Positions 55,221 through 64,000 of a stretch of 64,000 nucleotides of DNA are shown one piece after another. The notes beneath the pieces were generated by a model. It made no database searches and was not told the DNA's origin. It saw only the letters and a program-made list of their open reading frames with translations. This stretch comes from Lingula anatina (lineage: Eukaryota; Brachiopoda; Lingulata; Lingulida; Lingulidae), in assembly GCF_001039355.2 (NCBI RefSeq), contig NW_019776079.1, positions 1,048,023 through 1,112,022 on the forward strand, in the 5' to 3' direction. The first letter of the stretch is position 1; each line of letters begins with the position of its first letter. A program made the translations under genes and the position numbers.

Positions 55221-56233
55221 AGCTCTGTTGATGGGAAAACTGGTTGACTTTACAGGAGTATGCGAGTTGAGAAGATGAAGGGTAAGATAATAATTTGAGA
55301 GCTCTGGCACCATGGCTGGTTCTGCAACTGGCTTTTATTACACACTTTTTGAGGCCTTTGCTTTCATGTGTTAGCACAGCCAGTACATATCAGAATTGTT
55401 TATAGCATGAATTTCGTGCTAGGTTATATCAAATTGTGTCTGTTCAAATATCATTTTTTTCGGAAATAATAAAACAAAACCCTGCGGTGTTTCTTGAAGT
55501 TATACTACTGTATTTGAAAATATGTGGTGGCATTTGTCTGGTTAAGAGGCAATCATTTGGCATGCCATTCTTTTTGTTAATAGTATGCATCTCTTTATCT
55601 TATTTTTCATTTTTAAGGAAACGCACCTCTATAAGCTGCAATTATAAAATGAAAAAACAAAGGTACTGGGCATAATTTCATTAGCTAAACAAAATACTTA
55701 TGACAACAGCGTCAAACCTACCACGCTCTGTGTCCCAGTGTGTAATCGTCATACTTTTATGTGTACATTTTTACGTCATCATAGTTGTTGTTCCAACAAG
55801 TGCCCGTATGGTCTATCCTTTTTACTTGTGGGCCAATGTGAGTATGGCAATACGATGAAGTTAGCTGATGTAAATCCATGAAAATCTCACTGTTGCAATG
55901 ACCATCGTTTTTTCAAATAGATAAATAAAAAACATATATCTATATTTTATACAGCTACTTGGTTATTATATGAATCTAAGTCCAAGTTCACTGGTTTTGG
56001 GTATAATTTACAGTGTTGGTATACAAATGATATGTTCGGTCAACATGTCTGCGCCCATGGGGTGAAGCTGGATCAACTATAACAAGACTTTAGTCCCCGT
56101 AAACATTAAAGTGAATACTAAATATGATCGCAGTCAAAGTATCGTAATTAGTAGATATTTTATCATCGTATTTTATTTCATATTTTATTTCATCTTTCAG
56201 TTGATGTTTTGCATTGTTATTACATTTTCATAG
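55221..56233. promoter_or_regulatory. Divergent 5' region of INO80E (-) and RPL6 (+)
   Basis: The INO80E non-coding exon ends at 55221 (AGCT|gtgagt). It contains an ATG at 55311-55313 that opens a 33-codon upstream frame terminating in the next exon. On the other side, the RPL6 ATG directly follows an acceptor (catag|ATG), so RPL6 has a 5' UTR exon somewhere in about 55700-56200. I could not place it with confidence. Confidence 0.5.
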
Positions 56234-58057
56234 ATGGGAACTGACAAGAAACCCCGTAAGCCCCGCAATTATGAATTGGGCGGGAGTGGCATCATGCGCT
56301 TCTCCAGCGCCAGAATGTACAAGAAGAAGGCCGTGTATAAGTTTGCCAAGCCAGGCCAGAAGAGAACTGATAAAGCAAAGAGTGAAACTCGTATGGTCAA
56401 GAAACAGATTGGGGGTGACAAAAATGGAGGCACTAGAACTGTCCGTGTGACAAGAATGGTGAGTTGTACCAAAATGTTTTACTATTTTGTACTATTTTTT
56501 GACAATCAATAAAGTCAAGGTAAGCTTTTTGTGATTTCAGACATATCTCAGTCATTATTAGAAAACTTTCTGTTTGTAAGGATGAGTGTAATTGCTAAGT
56601 CACATACCAGAACAACAGTATGTTTCTCTCTTAACACTTGGGGTTTCACTTTTATGGATTGGTAAATCTTTCAGTACAGTACTGCATCTTCTTTTTTTCC
56701 AGCCCCGTTTCTACCCAACTGAGGATAGACCACGCAAGCTGAAGACCAGGAAGAATGCCTTCAGCCAGCACAAGAGAAAGTTGAGATCTTCCATTACTCC
56801 TGGCACAGTCTTAATTCTGCTTGCAGGCAGGCAAAAGGGAAAGGTGTGAAATCTTTAGGCCATATACAGAACTCACTAATCTATGAAGCTTTCTTCTGTA
56901 ACGTGATAATCATTAAATGTATCATAGAGCTTAATTTTACTTTGCTTCAACTGTTTAAATGTATTTGGGCAATCTTTATGGTGCGTCTTCTATCCCAAGG
57001 TTTGTAATCTTTTTGAATAAGGCAAATTAATTATTCTGAAGATATTTTTTTTGTAATTTTAAGTTTATATATTTGCAGAGAGTGGTTTTCCTCAAGCAGC
57101 TTGGTTCTGGTCTGCTTCTTGTTACAGGTAATTATTTGGATGTCGATAAATGAACATGCCTAAGAAGCCCAGTGCACCTTTATGTAATGCTTGATTTTAG
57201 ATCTACAAACTTATTTTACATGAAATTACTTACAATAGAATTTACTTTTCAAGGTTAGAATATGTGTAACTGTGAAAAACACTTACAGGATGTATTTACC
57301 AAATTTAGTAGACTTTCAGCCCACAAAGTTTTGCATGTGTTTAAAATCTTATGTTGACTCCTATTTAACAGGACCATACCATATAAATGGCTGCCCTCTG
57401 AGGCGCATCAACCAGGTGTACGTCATTGCCACCAAGACCAAGATTGACATCAGCAAGGTCAAAATCCCGGACAACGTCAATGACGAATACTTCAGAAGGA
57501 AGAAGCTGAAAAAGCCTAAACACACAGAGGGAGAGATCTTTGACACACAAAAAGAGGTAAATGTTCATTTTTTTTTCTATTACTACTTTGATAGTGATAT
57601 AAAATAGGATATCTGAATTTAAAATAAGGATGAAAGAACAAAATTTAGATTTTACCATTTTAACCCATCCTCTTGCTCCTCTAAATATAATAAAGATTTT
57701 TTTGTTCTTTGCTAGTTTTTTCTTAATAAGAGGGCAATTATTTCAGTTTGTACTTTCCTCGGTTTAATCCATTTTGTCCAATTTGAAGTGTACATATCCA
57801 CCACCCTCGATGATTATATTATGAAACCAGGGAAGGGGGGGGGTAATCTAACTATCTGCAAGTCTTTGGATTTACAACTGCCTCTTGGTTTTTAGGTGTA
57901 TGCTGTCAGTGAAGAACGTAAGAAAGATCAAGTGGATGTTGACAAGCAAGTTCTGGATGCCATCCGACAGAGTCCGGACAAGAAGCTGCTCTTTGGGTAC
58001 TTGGGAGCCATGTTCTCCTTGAAAAACAGGCAGTACCCACATGAAATGCAATTCTAA
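56234..58057 (+). CDS. RPL6: 60S ribosomal protein L6 (eL6)
   Basis: Five exons (56234-56458, 56703-56843, 57079-57127, 57372-57556, 57896-58057) total 762 bp, or 253 aa. It is a structural protein of the large ribosomal subunit. The basic N terminus ([14 protein letters not shown]) is shorter than in vertebrates, as in other invertebrates. Conserved eL6 segments are [74 protein letters not shown] and the C-terminal [20 protein letters not shown]. The reading is continuous and phase-consistent. An ATTAAA near 58102 may serve as the poly(A) signal. Confidence 0.97.
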
Positions 58058-59467
58058 GGGACTGAAAAAGTCTAAATATTTGTAAATTAAAAAAAGAAAG
58101 ACATTAAAGAAATATAAAGAAAAGATAAAAAAGTATTTTTTTCACTGTTTTTGCTGCTATCCCACTGTTATTGAAAAGGCTTGTTTTTTTGTATACATAT
58201 TTAACCTGTTCAAATTAAAAATGCGGGAGCAATGGGCCAAATTAACCAATGTTTAGATCCACTAGAAATAGGCCATTAACTAGAACCAGTTCACCTTGTA
58301 GGCCTATGTAGTGTGAACAGCATACTGGGATAACAGAACTCCACTGCATTCAGATAGCATTTAATAGTCCTGGCCTTGGATAAAATGAAATGCTCGGTAG
58401 TCTTTGTATTCATTTCTAAAATATCTTTCACCCTTTCTGCCGTACACTAGTTTTTCACTGACATTTGGTTAGATTCTACCATTGTGTGTAAAATGGTCCA
58501 TGGCAGCCATAAAAAGATTACAAATCCAAGCTATTTCTACAATACATGGCTTTTGGATAAAGTAGTACAAGTTTGATGTCACCCCACTCGTTTTCTGGGA
58601 CACTCAATTACATCCTAGCAGTTAAGATTGCATTATTTTCATTTTAAAATACTTGTACTGCATCGCACACACAAAAAAAAAAAAAAAAAAATGCAGTAAA
58701 TATCAACCAGAATAGATACACTTTACCTTCAATTTTTAGCCAGATTTTGGGTTACCCGAAGCAAAATGGTCTGAGTATTGTTAACATGAAGCAAAAGGGT
58801 GTCCTTATTTATTAATGGGGTAGGATAAATAATTACTTTTTTTTTGGAAGTCTCTTAAGGAACAGGTAATTTTAGGTGAAATGGGCAAAAAAGTTAATTT
58901 CTGCTGAGAAATTTGAGCTCCGAGCATTCTTTAGGTCAGTAATTTCAATATTTTTGGAATTGCATACAACGCTTGTATACTACATACAGCAACTATGTGC
59001 ATGTATATACCTGTATTGAATACAGCTGGGTGAAGCACAAAATTTTAAAAAGTATTTTCTATGAAGGAAATGACGTTAAACACGTGACATCTCACAACAG
59101 CCATCTATATTGGTAAAATGACAATTTTTCAAATGGCCGACAAATCGCCCTAACAAGAGTTTCATCATGATCGACAATTAAAGGATCCTTTGTTTGTAAT
59201 ATGTCTTTTCTTGTGTTTTTAGTTGTAAAATATGAGTTAACTGTAAGCTCACATGGTAACTGAATTTGCTGTAAAATGTACCAATCTCAGTTTTAACATC
59301 AGAAATTGATCCTTCAAGCCCTAAAACACAAGAAAATACACATCACACACTATAGTACCTTTAGTTGTTGTTGATGATGAAACTCTAGGTAGGTCATTTT
59401 GGCTGCCATTTTGAAAACTGACATTTTAGCAACCTAACCAATTGCTGTATAAAAGAATGATTGTCAC

Positions 59468-60017
59468 ATGAGCGCATTCTCAACGAATTAAGCCAGGCTT
59501 TACAAAGCCGGTGACCTAAAAATGGCGGACGTACATGAAAGAAAAACCACCTAATCTTTTAATAGTCTCTCCGCCTCTCACATGCCTCCCCACACGTCGT
59601 CCCTGCGGGGTACAGTAATTAAATCTCGGCTCCGAACATTAATATTTCCGTGAATATCTCTGGTGATATTATCTCCGTAGATAGTCGATTCATTGCTGCT
59701 CTACGGGCCAAATTATTCCTTTTTCGTCTCTGTTTTCAAAGATAATAGAACAGAAGAGCTTTTTTCCTTTGATCGCCTTCAGCTGCCATGCTTTCTTCAC
59801 CACGAGTTTAACTGATGAGCATGCGCACTTAATATTTCTCAGGTAGCTTCCGCATGGCGAACGGAGATGCGATTTAATTACTGTACCCCGCAGGGACGAC
59901 GTGTGGGGAGGCGGAGAGACTATTAAAAGATTAGGTGGTTTTTCTTTCATGTACGTCCGCCATTTTTAGGTCACCGGCTTTGTAAAGCCTGGCTTAATTC
60001 GTTGAGAATGCGCTCAT
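59468..60017. mobile_element. About 550-bp foldback-type element with about 160-bp inverted arms
   Basis: 59468-59630 is the reverse complement of about 59870-60017. The arms start ATGAGCGCATTCTC and include 'aagccaggctttacaaagcc', 'aatggcggacgtacatg' and 'cacacgtcgtccctgcgggg'. The left arm carries an extra 11-bp copy of 'tctcacatgcc'. The unique centre of about 240 bp has no useful frame. Non-autonomous DNA transposon. Confidence 0.85.
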
Positions 60018-60171
60018 ATTTGTCTTCTGCATCAAATTTCGCCTCAGAAAACACCCGTTATGGAAAAAATTGAGATTTACCCCACCATATTAATAACCTT
60101 GATGAAAGTAACTATGTGACACAACATTTTTTCTACAAAGACAAAATAAGACAGTTCCAGCATATCTGCAT

Positions 60172-60177
60172 TTTATT
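60172..60177 (-). terminator. Candidate poly(A) signal of EIF3C
   Basis: AATAAA on the minus strand about 306 nt after the stop codon. Confidence 0.45.
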
Positions 60178-60482
60178 TGGAGATTAACAATTGATACCTA
60201 GGATTCCAGCAATGGAGTTTTAAATAAGCGCAGGGAAATATTATATTCCTGAAAATGTTATCCCTTTACACAGTCCTGATCATGCTCTTTGCATCAAATC
60301 TATAAAAATACCCAATTGTAAAAAGATTCATGTTCCTCAGTATCTTGCTTCAGATGAATCTTCTCAACAAGGGTTTATTCCTTCTTTCAGTCACATCATG
60401 CATTCACTACTGAACTCCAAAATGAGGCTTGTGTGTACAATGCCATATTAATTTAACATGATGGTTTGCTCTAATTTTTTGC

Positions 60483-63400
60483 TTAGTACTGCCTCTGGTC
60501 TCTCCGCTGACCTGCAAAAGGGATCAATACAATATTAATTTTTACTTGTTACAAATCTTTGCAACACATGGCACATCTTTGTTTTTAACTCAAATTCTGA
60601 TGTGCCACTACCCTTGCTTCAAGTAAAGAAATCCCAATGTGAGGTGGCTGCATACAAATGGATGTAATATACAAATGTGAAGAAAATGTAACGTAGATAC
60701 CTCTATTTTGTTGCCTATCCCTGTTTCCTTGGTAACCACCTTGTCCTCCACGGTTGCCTTGGTAACCTTGCCTACCTCCCTCTATGAAAAAAAAAAAAAT
60801 TACATCAGACAAATATTTGTGAAACCTATTCTTCTGAAAATAAACTTATATCATTACATGTCTGGGTGAACCCCCAATGGGTTAGTTCTGTGCTTTCATT
60901 TATACCACAGAACACCTGGCATAATTTCGGCTCCAGTACATGTGACACATTCATCCTACCACACAACAAATGCACCATCTTATATCATACCTCTGTTTTG
61001 GTTTCTATCTCCTCGGCCATACTGCTGGTATCCCCCCGCTCCACCTTATGAAATGACATAATACAAAAAATAATTAAATGTCAATGCAAGTATTTGCAGA
61101 TGCACCTACATATTGTTCTCAATGAAAGTGAATTCCAAGTCTTCTACAAGCAGCTACAAATTGCAGTACTAGATTGCTGTAGGAAAAACATCAAGCTGGA
61201 AACAATTATTAAGTCAGTAGCACCTAGTTAACTGGTCCTAAAGGTTGAAAGTTTCCTATAAAGTTTCTTTAAAAAATCCTTCTGCATCTGGAAAATGGAC
61301 AATTGGCTATGCTATTGTGTTCACCTTCAACATAGATCAACATACTGTTCTTAACTTCTACCACATTGGGTATCATTTTGATACATCATTCTTCAATGAT
61401 ATGAACTATGTCTACACATGCTTAAATGTAAATCAGATATTCCAATATTAAATACAATGCACATTGTTTTGAAAAATGATGGCAAAAGCATCTCTGCACA
61501 TCTGGTGTACTGTTTCCACCTTTTTTTATAATAACCTGTAAGCAAACTTTTCCAAGCCTGTTCTGATACAGGAGAGAAAAACCCAGTATGAATACAAAAA
61601 CTAAGGGACCACTCATTTTGAAGAACCTAAATGGGTCCCTTCAATCCATACTCTACCTCTGTTCTGTCGATCACCACGTCCCTGGAATCCACCCTGCTGG
61701 CCTGAGAAAATAAAACAAAATACATGACACTCAAAAGCAGTTTTCTATCTCATTTTGTTAACAAAACCAGTGATGTGAGTGTATAGACCAATTTGTGCAA
61801 TTTGTTTCTTTCTTTTGTCCTTTTGTTTTTTCGCTCACATTTAGTTCATGCGGGGTGCCATCAGTCAAGTGATCTTTTGCTCTCTGTTGCAATGGTCTAA
61901 ACATGTATACAAACTGTAAATAACAGCATTTTATGAAATAATAAATACCACATGCATGTTAGTAAAGACAACACAATAAATAAGGAGGAATAAACACATA
62001 AGGTATATAAATAACATACAGTATTCAAGTGGGATAAAATAATAATAATAATAATAACAGCAAAGAGATGCAACTAAGAAGAAAAAAGAGAATTAAAATA
62101 AAGCATTAACTGAGTAGAAAGCAAAAGCTGGTTTCACACTGATACAGCTTCCACCAATGTTTCAAAGAACTATGGTTACAGTGAAGAACAGAAATAGGTG
62201 AGCTGGGGAAACAAAGCTGAAACATTACAGTATATATATTCTACAAGCATGAATAGAGGCATCCAGAAAAGGGATTACAACATCGAAAAATACATTTCAG
62301 CAATCTCAATCTCATTAATCTCATCAATCTCATTAAATACTTACAGGAGAACTTTTCTTGAATAGCTTTAATGGGTTTGCAAAACACTTATACCAACAAG
62401 TACAATAGCAAGTTAAGCTTACATATAGAACTTCAGACATACCAACTTGGTAAAAGACCTACACATCTACTTCTTCATTTTGAAAGACATTTTTTGAACA
62501 ATGGTATCAACTTCATTCTAAAAAATATTCTTTTTATCACAATTCATCGAACAATGACATTGTAATTTGGCATACCCTTTGTAGAAAGAATAGCCCGTTT
62601 GATATTTCGCCAAGATAGTGAAATAGATAACAACACTGAAATCCAATTGTTTAGTTCAACTTCATGGAGAATTTTTTGCTCAACAAAAACGAAACAGGAA
62701 GTGCCGTAGAAACTCCCTACCCCAATTCTGACACCTGTCATCTCCCTGTCTCTGATAGCCACCTGAAGGTAATCACTTTCTCATATTAGGTGAACATATC
62801 AGTTGGCTGCTTGGACTAACTGCTGAACTATTCTCTACAACTATTACTCTCCCCAATATTAGAAGGAAATGTCTTTTATGTTTAAGGCTAAAGAGGAAAT
62901 TTAAAATGTCTAATGTGAATCAAATTAACATTGTGAAACTGGAACTGTGACCAAAATAGACCACCTTTCTTTCTTCATACCGCCCCAACCAGCCAATCAA
63001 TAATGTTCAGGCTAGCTGCCCTTGTCACTAACCAAGATATATGCTAACCTTGTTTCTGGTATGTGAAGAAGCTTCCCATCTTCTGCTCCATGATGCGTTC
63101 ATTGTTCTCAACTAAGGTGGCAACCTTCTCTGCTAACTGCAGGGCAAGGGATTGGAGACGTGTGGGCTCTGTGCGGTGCATTACTACTGTCTGGGTGGGC
63201 TCATCCAGGGATGCCTTAAGAAAGCCATTTGTGTTAGTACAGTGTATTAGGGAAATGTGTTTTTAAATAATCATTTAAAAAATATTTATATTCCAAAACA
63301 GTTACTGTGATCTGAATAATACTTTCCATGTCTTTTGAAATGTTTATGTGGTGTTCAATCAGTAGCAAATTACAAGATCTTTCCAAACTTAAGAAGTATG

Positions 63401-64000
63401 TTTGTATCACAAAGCATACCATGAGCTCTTCATTGATGATCATTTTACTGATAATGGAGTGTACAGTGGCCTTAGGCAGCTCAAACATCTCTGCCATGTT
63501 GTCCATGCTGAGTGAATCATACACACTGCTGTATGTGAATAAATATGTCCTTAGACTTTCCTCCTGGATCTTGGAGACAATCATCTCACAGGTCTCTGCA
63601 GTGTTTTGGAACAAGTCCCAAACCTAAGCCAAAGAAATAAACATCAACAAGTTAGGTTTCAATCAGGTCTGAAAGATAATTTGTCTTGTTTAAATATTTT
63701 TTGCCTTCCAAAACAATGTGATTTCAACCCTTAAGGTATGTTTGAGTTGTTTTATTTTGCATTTATTTTCACGTTACCTGCAAAGTTTAGCAACAAACTG
63801 ACACTTAATAAAATTATTGAAATAAAAAAATAAAAACAAAAGAAAAAAAGGCATTGAAATAAGGTACATAAACCCTTGCACCTTCTTATTCATTTTCTCA
63901 TTGATGGCATAGTCTCTGCATGCTTTCCAGTCCCCAACTTTCATGGCTTTTGATGCTGCTACAATGTGCTCACGCATACTCTCCGGTGGCCCAACCAAGG
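60483..64000 (-). CDS. EIF3C: Eukaryotic translation initiation factor 3 subunit C (C-terminal part)
   Basis: Eight exons are visible: 63882-64000 (truncated by the window edge), 63420-63623, 63049-63214, 62721-62762, 61657-61701, 60991-61044, 60701-60781 and 60483-60511. Together they encode the last 245 aa. eIF3c is a core scaffold of eIF3 that links the 40S subunit and other initiation factors. The PCI/winged-helix region is unmistakable ([51 protein letters not shown] and [11 protein letters not shown]). The tail is a Gly/Arg/Gln/Tyr-rich RGG-like domain spread over five small exons. Four of these are 42, 45, 54 and 81 bp, all phase 1-1. The protein ends RRDQRQY. The N-terminal two-thirds of the gene lies beyond the right edge. 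Confidence 0.95.
62369..62526. repeat. About 157-bp dispersed repeat, copy 2
   Basis: Same family and orientation as 54568-54724. Located in an EIF3C intron. Confidence 0.85.

Larger units (their letters stand above)
58058..60482. other. Convergent 3' region between RPL6 and EIF3C
   Basis: Contains the RPL6 3' end, a foldback element (59468-60017), a poly(A) tract (58672-58691) and the EIF3C 3' UTR with its poly(A) signal (60172-60177). No coding exon is supported. Confidence 0.5.

Overview
The window is nuclear DNA from an animal: AT-rich, intron-rich, full of microsatellites and transposon debris, with every conserved gene split by GT-AG introns. A type II NADH dehydrogenase gene (absent from vertebrates), 'aaggtcacag'-type dispersed repeats of a kind common in bivalve and gastropod genomes, and an animal-type Ty3/Gypsy element suggest a lophotrochozoan, most likely a mollusc. 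The phylum is inference.

Layout, left to right. A small secreted, cysteine-containing peptide precursor (+, TATA box near 852, coding 2571-3337). H6PD, the ER hexose-6-phosphate dehydrogenase/6-phosphogluconolactonase (-, 7213-14481, 4 coding exons). PREB/SEC12, the COPII guanine-nucleotide exchange factor (-, 19265-30522, 9 exons). Intron 5 of PREB carries a young, apparently intact 5.75-kb Ty3/Gypsy retrotransposon in the opposite orientation (21537-27287), with near-identical LTRs, a 4-bp target duplication, intact gag and pol frames and a textbook -1 frameshift signal between them. An alternative NADH dehydrogenase (NDH-2; -, 32640-40407, 8 exons). ADAT2, the catalytic subunit of the tRNA wobble adenosine deaminase (-, 41348-41860). 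It is divergent from a C2H2 zinc-finger/coiled-coil gene that I do not recognise (+, 42466-46226, 7 exons). INO80E (-, 47674-54954, 8 coding exons). It is divergent from ribosomal protein RPL6 (+, 56234-58057, 5 exons). Last is the 3' part of EIF3C (-, 60483-64000, running off the right edge).

All coding exons were joined by hand using GT-AG (once GC-AG) boundaries and reading phase. The total lengths are exact multiples of three for every complete gene: 112, 825, 421, 496, 170, 444, 240 and 253 aa. The genes are mostly housekeeping functions (ER redox/NADPH, COPII export, mitochondrial NADH oxidation, tRNA editing, chromatin remodelling, ribosome and translation initiation) with no sign of operon organisation.

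Non-genic DNA holds several repeat families. These are a 168-bp TIR element in two copies with target duplications, a 0.9-kb dispersed repeat in two inverted copies, a roughly 330-bp degenerate satellite in H6PD intron 1 with a stray monomer in an INO80E intron, and a 0.7-kb higher-order tandem array in INO80E. There is also a foldback element of about 550 bp, a 135-bp hairpin element and many microsatellites. Three N gaps are present. Two single-N gaps coincide with direct duplications that look like assembly or haplotype artefacts.
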